Assembly (NCBI GenBank): GCA_027484605.1 | Contig: JAIXSR010000024.1 | Span: 1 to 41,524, forward strand | Origin: Hyphomicrobiales bacterium | GTDB taxonomy: Bacteria > Pseudomonadota > Alphaproteobacteria > Rhizobiales > Beijerinckiaceae | Direction: 5' to 3' | DNA: 41,524 nucleotides | Part shown: piece by piece, positions 16,494-25,698 of the stretch | Layout of the letters: every line of letters starts with the position of its first letter | How positions within the stretch are numbered: the stretch's first letter is position 1 | Program-made: the position numbers and the translations under genes | Notes under the pieces: generated by a model | Database searches by the model: none | Told to the model about the DNA's origin: nothing | What the model saw: the letters and a program-made list of their open reading frames with translations, nothing else

Positions 16494-16538
16494 TCCGTCC
16501 ATTGTCGTATTTAGGCCAGCCCGGGCCGGGAAAAACCC

Positions 16539-18215
16539 CTAGCGGGGAAGCGGAACCGGGCGGATCTCGCGGGCAGCCGGCCAGCGCAGCCGGTAGGCCG
16601 TGACAAGCGCGCGTTCCTCCTGCGGCTTCAGGGCGAGCGACCAGCCGACCACGCCGCGCCGGTCATCGGGCGCCTCGAGATCGGGCTTTGTCATCTCCGG
16701 CAGGCGCTCGACCAGGATGGCCTGATCCTCGCTGACGGGCACGCGGTCCTCGATCAGGATCTCGACCGGGAAGGCATGAAGGTTCTTCACCGTCGTCCGG
16801 AACTGGCTGTCCTCGGTCCGGGTCGAACCGAGCAGGCCCGGCTCGCGCGCCTGGCGGCTGACCGGCACCCGCCGGACGGTCACGCGGTCATCGGCGCCAA
16901 AGCCGAGGCGGGCCTGGTCGCCCGGGGCGACCAGCGGTACGCGGCCCTTGCCGACAAAGGCACCGTCGCGCGTCAGCAGCACCTCGCCCGGCAGGATCGG
17001 CGCCTCGCCGGCAGCCTTGAAGCTGACATCGAGATAGGCGGTCGGGTCCAGCACCGGCGCGCTGCGCAGGGCCAGCTTGATCTCCGGCCTGTCCGCGCCC
17101 AGCCGGACCGAGCGCTCGCCCGCGCCGGAGGGCAAGGTCACGGTGCCGGGAAGGCGGAATTCGGTCTGGTAGCCGCCCGTTTCCATCCGGGCCTGCGCCT
17201 CCTCGGCAGCGATGCGGCGGTCGCTGTCCGGTGCTTCCTTGCGGGCGGCCTCCATGCGCAGCTGGCCGGCAACCATCGCCTCCGGCGCGGGGGCGGCGCT
17301 CATCGGCATCGGGGCCGAACGGGGGACGGGCCGTTCCCAGAAGGCGATCTTCTCGCCGCGCAGGTCAGGCGCCTGCGTGCCGCGCCGGACCATGACGGTC
17401 GACAGCGTGACGCGCGCCTGGGCCCAATCCTCGCCGGTCTGCTGGCGGATCATGGCGCGGCGCACCCATTCGAATTGCGGCTGCCCGGATTGCGTGGAGA
17501 GCCGGGCATCATAGACCGGCCGCCAGCCGGCAGCGTTGACGCGATAGGTCAGCGTCAGCTTCGCCCGGAGCGGGGCGGCAGCCTGGACGGCGATCATCGC
17601 CACACGGGCCATCTCGCGCTGCGGCGCAACCCTGCCCGGGCCCTGTTCGAGCGCGGCCATCTCCGCCTCGACCTTCTCGAGGGAATCGCGCAGGCCACGC
17701 ATCTCCTCGTTCACTGCCTGCAGCCCCTTGCCGACAAGGTCCCAGGCCTTCAGCCACTGGTCAGGGTCGAGCGGTTTTCCCTGGCTGCCCTCGCCGGCAC
17801 CGGCGCGCTGGATCATCTGCTTCTTGCCCTCGGCGGCATCGATCCGGTCCTGGAGGCGGTCCCGTTCCCTGCGCAAGGCGGCGAGCTTCTGCTGCATGTC
17901 CGGCCTGCCGGCAGCATCGGTGGCGGCGCGGCTGGCCAGATCGACATTGCCGATCACGAGCCTGTCGCTGCCCTCGCCCTCGACACGCAGCGAGGCGGGA
18001 TCGATCGTGGCGGGGAGATCGTCGATGCGCAGTTCATGCTCGCCGGCAGGGATGTCGATCTCCAGCGCGCGCTTCACGGTGGCGGCGTCGGGATAGACCG
18101 TCACTTCCTGCAGCCGGGAGGGCGCGTCGATCGTGGCGGCCAGGGCAGCGGAAGCGATCAAGGCGGCCGGGGCGATGCCGGCCATCAGCAGGGCCAGGCG
18201 GGGAAACGGGGTCAT
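16539..18215 (-). CDS. DUF4139 (MuiA-like) family protein, exported
   Basis: A 558-aa protein with a signal peptide (1-26, cleavage after ALA). It has an N-terminal DUF4140 segment (about 33-130: VTVYPDAATVKRALEIDIPAGEHELRID), a coiled-coil region (about 105-195, rich in Lys/Glu/Arg) and a C-terminal DUF4139 beta-rich region (from about 210). The family is often labelled mucoidy inhibitor MuiA after one report, but its biochemical role is unknown. Start ATG 18213-18215 with GGAG upstream. It stands alone between purA and the glutamine amidotransferase. Confidence 0.85.
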   Translation of the reverse strand: MTPFPRLALLMAGIAPAALIASAALAATIDAPSRLQEVTVYPDAATVKRALEIDIPAGEHELRIDDLPATIDPASLRVEGEGSDRLVIGNVDLASRAATDAAGRPDMQQKLAALRRERDRLQDRIDAAEGKKQMIQRAGAGEGSQGKPLDPDQWLKAWDLVGKGLQAVNEEMRGLRDSLEKVEAEMAALEQGPGRVAPQREMARVAMIAVQAAAPLRAKLTLTYRVNAAGWRPVYDARLSTQSGQPQFEWVRRAMIRQQTGEDWAQARVTLSTVMVRRGTQAPDLRGEKIAFWERPVPRSAPMPMSAAPAPEAMVAGQLRMEAARKEAPDSDRRIAAEEAQARMETGGYQTEFRLPGTVTLPSGAGERSVRLGADRPEIKLALRSAPVLDPTAYLDVSFKAAGEAPILPGEVLLTRDGAFVGKGRVPLVAPGDQARLGFGADDRVTVRRVPVSRQAREPGLLGSTRTEDSQFRTTVKNLHAFPVEILIEDRVPVSEDQAILVERLPEMTKPDLEAPDDRRGVVGWSLALKPQEERALVTAYRLRWPAAREIRPVPLPR

Positions 18216-18294
18216 TCGGGCGATCTCCGGAGGGGCAGGGAGTCCGGATCATCGGGCCGGTCGCGGCGAAGTTGAGGCCGCTCCCGGGCCGAAA

Positions 18295-19158
18295 TCAGGC
18301 CGCTTCCCGCGCATAGGCGAAAGGCTTCACGCGTGATTCGATGAAGTTGCGCAATTCCGTGACACGGAGATGCGGGTCGGTGACATCCGGGCCGAGGCCA
18401 TGGCGCCAGCAGAGATCGCGCGCCGCCGGCTGTCCGGCGAGCCGCCGCAATTCCGCGACATAGGTCGATTTGGCGGCCTCGCCGGGGAAGAAGCCTTCCT
18501 CGATCAGGGTGGCCATGCGGCGGTCGATCAGGAAGGCCAGGTCGGCCAACGTGTATTCCGGGTGGTATTGCACGCCCCAGAACGTGCCGCCGTCGAAGCG
18601 GAATTCCGCTGCCTGTACCGGCGAGACGGCATTCGAGGCGAGGATCACGGCACCGGGCGGCGGCACGGCCACCTCGTCGAGATGCGAGCAGGGCGCGTCG
18701 AAAACATCCGGCCGGCCATCGAGCAGCGGATGGGCCTGCCCGGCTGCGTTCCGGGTGATCTTGCGGGCGAAGCCGACCTCGCGGCCGCGCGGGTTGCGCC
18801 GGACATCGCCGCCTGCCGCCACCGCCGCGACCTGCAGGCCCCAGCAGGAGCCGAAGAAAGGGATGCCGGCGCGGTAGATGGCCCGGGCCGCCTCGACCTG
18901 GCGCAAAGCTTCCGGCGCCCGTTGCCAGAGATGCAGCGCCGAACCGGTGATGATCGCTGCGTCGTAATCGGCGAAACCCGTGCCTGCCGGCAGGGCGGCA
19001 TCAGCATCGGCGGCGTGGAGGATGTCGTAGCGCGCATCGCCGGCCAGGCCGACCATGACATTGCCGTAACCCTCGGCCGGCGTGACGCCCTGGCCCGCGC
19101 GGTAACCCTCGCGAACCTCACGGGTATTGCCTTCGATGATCAGGAAGCGCAGAGACAT
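18295..19158 (-). CDS. Class I glutamine amidotransferase (GMP synthase-like)
   Basis: A 287-aa protein with a class I glutamine amidotransferase fold. The catalytic nucleophile is C105 in FFGSCWGLQ; the His-Glu pair is H199 and E201 in GVQYHPEY. The stand-alone domain resembles the GuaA amidotransferase half and gamma-glutamyl hydrolase-like proteins, with a C-terminal extension of about 70 residues. The acceptor reaction is unknown, since no synthetase partner is adjacent. Start ATG 19156-19158. Divergent from the EamA transporter gene, 74 bp away. Confidence 0.88.
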   Translation of the reverse strand: MSLRFLIIEGNTREVREGYRAGQGVTPAEGYGNVMVGLAGDARYDILHAADADAALPAGTGFADYDAAIITGSALHLWQRAPEALRQVEAARAIYRAGIPFFGSCWGLQVAAVAAGGDVRRNPRGREVGFARKITRNAAGQAHPLLDGRPDVFDAPCSHLDEVAVPPPGAVILASNAVSPVQAAEFRFDGGTFWGVQYHPEYTLADLAFLIDRRMATLIEEGFFPGEAAKSTYVAELRRLAGQPAARDLCWRHGLGPDVTDPHLRVTELRNFIESRVKPFAYAREAA

Positions 19159-19232
19159 TCACAACTCTCCATCATGCCGCCTCCCCGGATACATCCGCCC
19201 GGGCCGGCGCGCAATCAGGCGGATCTCCGGAC

Positions 19233-20129
19233 GTGCCCGCGCGCAAGCTCTATTCGAATGCCTATCTGCTGCTCGCCCTGACCATGCTGTTCTGGGGCGG
19301 CAATGCCATCGCGGCCCGGCTGGCGGTGGGCGAGATCTCGCCCATGGTGCTGACCGCCGGGCGCTGGTTCGTCGTCGTCATCTTCATCGCGCTGTTCCTG
19401 CGCAAGGAAGTGCGGGAAGTGCTGCCGGTGCTCAAGGAGCGCTGGCTTTTCGCGCTGCTCATGGGGATGTTCGGCTATACGTTCTTCAACGCGATGATGT
19501 ATGTGGCCGGCCATTACACCAGCGCGGTCAATATCACGCTGCTTCAGGGTGCCATCCCGATCTTCACGCTGATCGGCGCCTTCTTCGCCTATGGCACGGC
19601 GGTGCGCGGGGTCCAGATCATCGGCATCATCGTGACGATGATGGGCGTGGCGCTGACGGCGAGCGGCGGTTCGCTCGAACGTCTTGCCGCCCTGGCGATC
19701 AATTTCGGCGACGTGCTGATGGTCGCGGCCTGCGCGCTCTATGCCGGCTATACGGTGGCGCTGAAGAAACGGCCGGCCATTTCGGGCCTGGCCTTCTTCT
19801 CGGGCATGGCCTTCGCGGCCGCCTTGGTCTCGATCCCGTTCCTTGCGGCGGAAATCGCCATGGGCAAGGCGGTCTGGCCCGGGGCGAAGGGCCTTGCCAT
19901 CCTGACCTATGTGGCGATCGGGCCGAGCTTCCTCGCGCAGGTCTTCTTCATGCGGGCGGTCGAGCTGATCGGGCCCGGCCGGGCAGGGCTCTTCGCCAAT
20001 CTCGTGCCGGTGATCGGGGCCGTGCTGGCGGTGCTGATCCTCAACGAGCCCTTCGGCTGGCACCATGCCGTGTCGATGGTGCTGGTTCTCGGCGGAATCG
20101 CCATTGCCGAGCGCGGGCGCAACGGGTGA
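19233..20129 (+). CDS. EamA/DMT-family transporter
   Basis: A 298-aa inner-membrane transporter with two EamA repeats and about ten helices. The first helix reads AYLLLALTMLFWGGNAIAARLAVGEISP, and the second repeat ends with LVPVIGAVLAVLILNEPFGWHH. It most likely starts at GTG 19233, because the first ATG would remove part of helix 1. Substrate unknown. It is unrelated in sequence detail to the EamA gene at 1344-2231. It is convergent with serA across a hairpin- and repeat-rich spacer. Confidence 0.88.
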   Translation: MPARKLYSNAYLLLALTMLFWGGNAIAARLAVGEISPMVLTAGRWFVVVIFIALFLRKEVREVLPVLKERWLFALLMGMFGYTFFNAMMYVAGHYTSAVNITLLQGAIPIFTLIGAFFAYGTAVRGVQIIGIIVTMMGVALTASGGSLERLAALAINFGDVLMVAACALYAGYTVALKKRPAISGLAFFSGMAFAAALVSIPFLAAEIAMGKAVWPGAKGLAILTYVAIGPSFLAQVFFMRAVELIGPGRAGLFANLVPVIGAVLAVLILNEPFGWHHAVSMVLVLGGIAIAERGRNG

Positions 20130-20144
20130 CCGCGTTTGCTTCCT

Positions 20145-20169
20145 CCCGAATGGCGCATGGCCATTCGGG
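20145..20169. terminator. Inverted repeat downstream of the EamA gene
   Basis: Perfect 10-bp stem CCCGAATGGC / GCCATTCGGG with a 5-nt loop, 15 nt past the EamA stop. There is no T-run, so it may terminate or stabilise the transcript. Confidence 0.55.
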
Positions 20170-20192
20170 ATGGTTCCCTCGCAACGCCGCCA

Positions 20193-20220
20193 GAGCGAAT
20201 GCTCGGCGTCGCATTCGCTC
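20193..20220. terminator. Second inverted repeat in the convergent spacer
   Basis: Perfect 10-bp stem GAGCGAATGC / GCATTCGCTC (20193-20202 and 20211-20220) with an 8-nt loop and no T-run. Together with 20145-20169 it separates the convergent EamA and serA transcripts. Confidence 0.5.
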
Positions 20221-20238
20221 CTAGAGGGCGCTTCTCTT

Positions 20239-20292
20239 CCTGACCCGAGCGCCAATCCTGACCCGAGCGCCAATCCTGACCCGAGCGCCAAG
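20239..20292. repeat. Three tandem copies of an 18-bp unit
   Basis: CCTGACCCGAGCGCCAAT is repeated three times in direct orientation (20239-20256, 20257-20274, 20275-20292). The last base of the third copy differs. It lies 21 bp past the end of serA and codes for nothing recognisable. Copy number is likely to vary by slippage. Confidence 0.9.
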
Positions 20293-20312
20293 TCTCAGCA
20301 AAATCCGAGCCT

Positions 20313-21905
20313 TCAGAACTTCAGCCGCCGCGCGCGCTTCACATGCGGGATGGCCTGGATGGCGTTGAGCACGTCATCCGGGATCGCCTCGTCCACGGCC
20401 ACGAAGCAGATCGCGTCGCCGCCCGGCTTGTCACGGCCGAGATTGAAGGTCGCGATGTTGATGCCCTTCTCGCCGAGCAGCGAGCCGAAGCGGCCGATGA
20501 AGCCGGGCTTGTCGTCGTTGCGGACATAGAGCATGTGCGGCGCGAATTCGGCATCCATCTGGATCTCGCGGATCTCGATGATGCGCGGCTTGCCATCCTG
20601 GTAGACCGTGCCGGCGGCATGGCGCGGCATGTCCTCGGCGAGGACCTCGATATAGATCCGGCTCTCGTAGTCACCTTCCGCCGAGCGCTTCACCTCGTCG
20701 ACCGAGATGCCCTTTTCCTTGGCGGTCATCGGGGCATTGACCATGTTGATCTCCGGCAGGAAGGGCCGGAGCACGCCGGTAATGGCGGCGGCCGTGATCG
20801 GCCGGACATTGAGGGTGCCGACCTCGCCCTCGTAGCGGATGCGGATCGCCTTGACGGGCGCTTCGGTCAGCTGGCCGAGGAACGAGCCGAGCTTCTCGCC
20901 GAGCGCGACGAAGGGCTTCAGCTTCGGGGCTTCCTCCGCCGTGATCGACGGGAAATTGACCGCGTTGCTGATCGCGCCGTTGAGCAGGTAATCGGCCATC
21001 TGCTCGGCCACCTGCAGGGCCACATTTTCCTGCGCCTCGTTGGTCGAGGCGCCGAGATGCGGCGTGCAGATCACGTTGTCGAGGCCGAAAAGCGGGTTGG
21101 ATTCCGCCGGCTCGACCGAGAAGACGTCGAAGGCGGCGCCGGCGACATGGCCGGATTTCAGGGCGGCGGCGAGGGCTTCCTCGTCCACCAGCCCGCCACG
21201 GGCGCAGTTGATGATGCGCACGCCCTTCTTGGTTTTCGCGAGGGCCTCGGCCGAGAGGATGTTCTTCGTCTGCTCGGTCATCGGCACATGGAGCGTGATG
21301 ACATCGGCGCGGGCGAGCAGCATGTCGAGCTCGACCTTCTCGACGCCCATCTGCACGGCGCGGTCGGCCGAGAGATAGGGATCATAGGCGATGACCTTCA
21401 TGCCGATGCCGATCGCCTTGCGGGCGACGATGGAGCCGATATTGCCGGCGCCGATCAGGCCGAGCGTCTTGGCTTCCAGCTCCACGCCCATGAAGCGGTT
21501 CTTTTCCCACTTGCCACCCTGCGTGGAGACATCCGCCGCCGGGATCTGGCGGGCGAGAGCGAACATCAGCGCGATCGCGTGTTCGGCCGTGGTGATCGAA
21601 TTGCCGAAGGGCGTGTTCATCACGATGATGCCCTTGGCCGTCGCGGCGGGGATGTCGACATTGTCGACGCCGATGCCGGCGCGGCCGATCACCTTCAGGT
21701 TCGGCGCGCTTTCGAGCAGCTTGGCCGTGACCTTGGTGGCCGAGCGGATGGCGAGGCCGTCATACTCGCCGATCACGGCGGCGAGCTTGTCCTTGTCCTT
21801 GCCGAGGCTGGTATCGAAGGTCACGTCGATGCCGCGATCCTTGAAGATCTGGACGGCGGCGGGGGAGAGGGCGTCGGAAATCAGGACGCGGGGTTTCTTG
21901 GTCAT
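20313..21905 (-). CDS. serA: D-3-phosphoglycerate dehydrogenase
   Basis: A 530-aa NAD-dependent enzyme that oxidises 3-phosphoglycerate, the first step of serine synthesis. The NAD fold shows GLIGAGNIGSIVA (about 149-161). Expected catalytic residues are R236 (INCARGGLVDE), E265 (DVFSVEP) and H283 (TPHLGAST). After the catalytic core an extra allosteric domain (about 320-450) and a C-terminal ACT domain (about 455-530, MLYVRNDDKPGFIGRFGSLLGEKGINIATF) make it the long type I form. Start ATG 21903-21905 behind AGGAG; the longer open frame has a low-complexity N-terminus. It follows serC on the same strand. Confidence 0.97.
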   Translation of the reverse strand: MTKKPRVLISDALSPAAVQIFKDRGIDVTFDTSLGKDKDKLAAVIGEYDGLAIRSATKVTAKLLESAPNLKVIGRAGIGVDNVDIPAATAKGIIVMNTPFGNSITTAEHAIALMFALARQIPAADVSTQGGKWEKNRFMGVELEAKTLGLIGAGNIGSIVARKAIGIGMKVIAYDPYLSADRAVQMGVEKVELDMLLARADVITLHVPMTEQTKNILSAEALAKTKKGVRIINCARGGLVDEEALAAALKSGHVAGAAFDVFSVEPAESNPLFGLDNVICTPHLGASTNEAQENVALQVAEQMADYLLNGAISNAVNFPSITAEEAPKLKPFVALGEKLGSFLGQLTEAPVKAIRIRYEGEVGTLNVRPITAAAITGVLRPFLPEINMVNAPMTAKEKGISVDEVKRSAEGDYESRIYIEVLAEDMPRHAAGTVYQDGKPRIIEIREIQMDAEFAPHMLYVRNDDKPGFIGRFGSLLGEKGINIATFNLGRDKPGGDAICFVAVDEAIPDDVLNAIQAIPHVKRARRLKF

Positions 21906-21990
21906 GGCATGGCTCCTGCGGAGGGGCAGCGGGAATGGGGGCAGCGGGAATATCGGCGGTGGGGAACGGGCATCCGGCATCCGGCAGCCG

Positions 21991-22020
21991 GGCAACGGGG
22001 TCTGGAGACGGCCCGTTGCC
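21991..22020 (-). terminator. Hairpin between serC and serA
   Basis: Stem GGCAACGGG / CCCGTTGCC with a 12-nt loop, flanked by further complementary CCGGCAT / ATGCCGG segments (about 21972-22027). It follows the serC stop on the minus strand and has no T-run. It may partly terminate or process the serC-serA transcript. Confidence 0.5.
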
Positions 22021-22055
22021 GAATGCCGGTTGCCGGCGCGACCGGAGGCCGCGTC

Positions 22056-23216
<1,161 letters not shown>

Positions 23217-23239
23217 CTGTGATCTCCATCCTTCCAGAT

Positions 23240-23268
23240 GGGTGTCTCCCGTTGGGGGGAGATGACCC
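23240..23268 (-). promoter_or_regulatory. serC leader hairpin (candidate cis-regulatory RNA)
   Basis: On the minus strand GGGT-CA-TCTCCC pairs with GGGAGA-C-ACCC around a CCCAAC loop, a 10-bp interrupted stem. It begins at or next to the predicted transcription start. Its 5' arm ATCTCC could instead pair with GGAGAT at the serC ribosome site (23219-23224), so two exclusive folds are possible. Alphaproteobacteria are known to carry a conserved RNA element, the serC motif, at this position; whether this matches its consensus I cannot check. Confidence 0.55.
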
Positions 23269-23275
23269 GCGTCGA

Positions 23276-23304
23276 GGGGTATGTGGTTTGCCCCGGCGCG
23301 TCAA
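23276..23304 (-). promoter_or_regulatory. Candidate serC promoter
   Basis: TTGACG (23299-23304), 17 nt, TACCCC (23276-23281) on the minus strand. The -35 is strong and the -10 poor. It lies between the fliG stop and the serC leader hairpin. Confidence 0.5.
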
Positions 23305-23336
23305 GGAGAGTTTGGGGGGAGGCGGTCTCGTGGAGC

Positions 23337-24398
23337 TCAGTAGATCAGCTCGTCCTCGGAGCGGTTCTTGCCGATGGTGATCTCGCCCTTGGCTGCCAGT
23401 TCCTTGGCGAGCATGACGATCTTCGTCTGCGCCGTCTCGACCTCCTTGAGGCGGATCGGGCCAAGGCCGGCCATCTGGTCGTCGAAATTCTTGGCGGCGC
23501 GGGTCGACATCTGGGTGATGAAGAACTTCTTCACCGAAGGCGTGGCGCCCTTGAGGGCCATGGCCAGCTGGTCCCGGTCGGAGAAGCGGATCAGGGTCTG
23601 GGTCGAGGCCGGATCGAGCTTCGTCAGGTCCTCGAAGGTGAACATCAGCGAGCGGATCTTGTTGGCTGCCTCGCGGTGCCGCTCCTCGAGCAGGCCCATG
23701 AAGGTCATCTCGGTCTGCCGGTCGAAGGAATTGAAGATCTCGGCGATCAGTTCGTGATTGTCGCGCCGGTTGGCCTGATGCAGGTTCGAGATGAATTCCG
23801 TGCGCAGCGTGTCCTCGATCTGGTTGAGGATCGCCTTCTGCACCGGCTCCATCGTGATCATCCGGTTGATCGCCTCGAGCGCCAGTTCCTGTGGCAGCAG
23901 CGAGAGCACCCGGGCCGCATGTTCCGGGTGGATCTTGGACAAAATGATCGCGATGGTCTGCGGATACTCGCCCTTCAGCCAGTTGGCGAGGATGTTTTCC
24001 TGCACATTGCCGAGCTTCTGCCACATGTTTCGGCCGGCAGGACCCCGGATATCCTCCATCAGCACGGAAACACGGTCCCGCGGGAGGATCTTGTTCAGGA
24101 GCGCCTCGGTGCGGTCGAAATCGCCGGTGACCGCGCCGCCCTGCGACATGAGCGAGAGGAATTCCGCGACAAGGGCCTCGACAGCCTCGGCCGTGACCGA
24201 TCCCAGGCGTGACATGGCGCGCGAGACGATGCGGACCTCTTCCTCGTCGAGGGCCGTCCAGATCTCGGCGCCATAGCGTTCGCCGAGAACCAGCAGGATG
24301 ATGGCAGCCTTTTCCGGTCCGGAAAGAAAGCGAGTCAAATCGCTTCCCGGGCGCGGAACTGCCTCTCGATCGGTGCGCACGGCACTTTCAGGGTTCAC
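23337..24398 (-). CDS. fliG: Flagellar motor switch protein FliG
   Basis: A 353-aa component of the cytoplasmic C-ring that transmits torque from the stators and interacts with FliF and FliM. FliG N, middle and C domains are in order. The EHPQ motif of the middle domain appears as GEYPQTIA (143-150). The C-domain helix with charged residues follows (about 285-345, RDQLAMALKGATPSVKKFF...IRLKEVETAQTKIVMLAKEL). It starts at GTG 24396-24398 with GGGGA upstream. No other flagellar gene is adjacent, which is unusual, since fliG normally sits with fliF or fliN. Confidence 0.93.
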   Translation of the reverse strand: MNPESAVRTDREAVPRPGSDLTRFLSGPEKAAIILLVLGERYGAEIWTALDEEEVRIVSRAMSRLGSVTAEAVEALVAEFLSLMSQGGAVTGDFDRTEALLNKILPRDRVSVLMEDIRGPAGRNMWQKLGNVQENILANWLKGEYPQTIAIILSKIHPEHAARVLSLLPQELALEAINRMITMEPVQKAILNQIEDTLRTEFISNLHQANRRDNHELIAEIFNSFDRQTEMTFMGLLEERHREAANKIRSLMFTFEDLTKLDPASTQTLIRFSDRDQLAMALKGATPSVKKFFITQMSTRAAKNFDDQMAGLGPIRLKEVETAQTKIVMLAKELAAKGEITIGKNRSEDELIY

Positions 24399-24591
24399 TC
24401 TCGGCTTCCCCTATCCGCCCCCGCAGCTTCCTGGCGATCGATACCAGGCGCCGCGAATCTTTAACCCACATTAACTTTTAGGAGAATTGCGCGGCAGGTC
24501 AAAACCTCAAGGTCCGAAACAATTGAGGAAAACAATATTCTTTTGTGCGGCGCGCCTGTTCTGGCCTTGTGACGGTTATACGCCAGACAGC

Positions 24592-24617
24592 AAAAAGGGC
24601 GCAGTTTCCTGCGCCCT
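24592..24617 (-). terminator. Terminator of the outer-membrane protein gene
   Basis: Perfect 9-bp stem AGGGCGCAG / CTGCGCCCT with a 4-nt loop; on the minus strand it ends in TTTTT (24596-24592). It lies 26 nt after the stop of the beta-barrel gene. Confidence 0.93.
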
Positions 24618-24643
24618 GACTTCAACTGAACTGAAGTAAATAA

Positions 24644-25486
24644 TTAGTATTTTCGAACCAACGGGCCGGGCGCGAAGACCGGTGCCGCATCTGCAAAGAT
24701 GTAGCGCATGCCGAACTTGATATCGTGCGAGCTGAGATCCTTGATCCGGGCATTGTAGGTCGTGCAGACGCCGGCGCAGTTGATGGTCGCGGTGTTGACC
24801 GTGCCCATGTTCAGGTAGCGATAACCGACTTCTGCTTTGAGATTCGTGCTCAGATCATAGCCAAGACCGGCATGGAGGGCCCAGGCGAATCGCGTGTCGG
24901 TCTTGCTCGGTGCCGAGCCGGTGCCGCCGGCAAAGGCCGCATAGCCGACATCGCGGACATCGTTGGTGAAGATTGTGGCGAAGCCGACGCCGGCGCCGAT
25001 GAACGGCGTGATTCGGTGCCAGGTTCCGAGATCGACATAGCCGTTGAGCAGGCCGACCACGGCGCTGACCTTGCCGGTCGTCACGTTGATGCCGTCATCG
25101 CCGGTGCCGACGGTGCCGCGCGTGTCGAGTTCGGTGATGCGGAATTTGGCCGCGCTGCGATATTCGAGGGTCGCATCGGCGCGGAGCCAGGAATTGAAGG
25201 CATAGCCGGCGCCCACACCGATGAAGGCGGAATTGCCGAGGCTCGAGGAGAGGGTTTGGAAATTCGCCCCGCCCGGCGCGTTGAACACGCCGCCATTGTC
25301 GTAGTTGCTCACGCCGATATCGCCGCGGAGATAGAAACCACCGCCCGCGTCGAGCGGAGCTGCAGGCGCCATCATCGGCGGCGGCGGCGGTGCGGAGAGC
25401 ATGTCTGCTGCGGAGGCCGGCAGGGCCTGGATTCCGGCAACGAGAGCCGCCAGTTGAGCAGTGCGGAGCCAGGTCGAGCGACGCAT
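24644..25486 (-). CDS. Omp25/Omp31-type outer membrane beta-barrel protein
   Basis: A 280-aa exported protein with a signal peptide (1-26, cleavage after ASA), a short Pro-rich linker (APPPPPMMAPAAP) and an eight-stranded porin-like barrel. Alternating strands include FYLRGDIGVSNYD, GVGAGYAFNSWLRADATLEYR, ALHAGLGYDLSTNLKAEVGYRYLNMG and the terminal IKFGMRYIFA. Rhizobia and Brucella use such proteins as abundant envelope proteins. The start is ATG 25484-25486 behind AAGGGAA; the longer open frame lacks a signal peptide at its N-terminus. A perfect CtrA-type box lies 73 bp upstream. Confidence 0.88.
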   Translation of the reverse strand: MRRSTWLRTAQLAALVAGIQALPASAADMLSAPPPPPMMAPAAPLDAGGGFYLRGDIGVSNYDNGGVFNAPGGANFQTLSSSLGNSAFIGVGAGYAFNSWLRADATLEYRSAAKFRITELDTRGTVGTGDDGINVTTGKVSAVVGLLNGYVDLGTWHRITPFIGAGVGFATIFTNDVRDVGYAAFAGGTGSAPSKTDTRFAWALHAGLGYDLSTNLKAEVGYRYLNMGTVNTATINCAGVCTTYNARIKDLSSHDIKFGMRYIFADAAPVFAPGPLVRKY

Positions 25487-25558
25487 GTGTTTTCCCTTCA
25501 AGCCTATCGTGCGGCATCGCGGCCGCCAGATTCGAATGAGGGAAGCATCGCAGAGCTT

Positions 25559-25577
25559 GGTTAAGAGCGACTTAACC
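25559..25577. promoter_or_regulatory. CtrA-type binding box upstream of the outer-membrane protein gene
   Basis: GGTTAA, 7 nt (25565-25571), TTAACC. Both half sites match the CtrA consensus TTAA-N7-TTAAC and the site is a perfect inverted repeat. It lies in the upstream region of the minus-strand barrel gene at a promoter-like distance (73 bp from the ATG). CtrA is the essential cell-cycle regulator of alphaproteobacteria. Confidence 0.65.
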
Positions 25578-25634
25578 TTAAAAATTATCCCTAACTGCCT
25601 GTAAACTGCCAAGCCCGTGAATTGTTATGGCCAT

Positions 25635-25666
25635 GAAATACCTTGGCCGTGAAATACCTTGGCCGT
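25635..25666. repeat. Two tandem copies of a 16-bp unit
   Basis: GAAATACCTTGGCCGT occurs twice in direct succession (25635-25650, 25651-25666) in the spacer between glmM and the barrel gene. Likely a slippage duplication with no evident role. Confidence 0.9.
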
Positions 25667-25698
25667 CCCATGGCGGGCCGGCTGCCCGGCAGAGGTTT

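Noticed and set aside
24460-24475. TTAA-N6-TTAAC upstream of fliG as a CtrA box
   Set aside because: The spacer is 6 nt, not the required 7, so half-site phasing is wrong.
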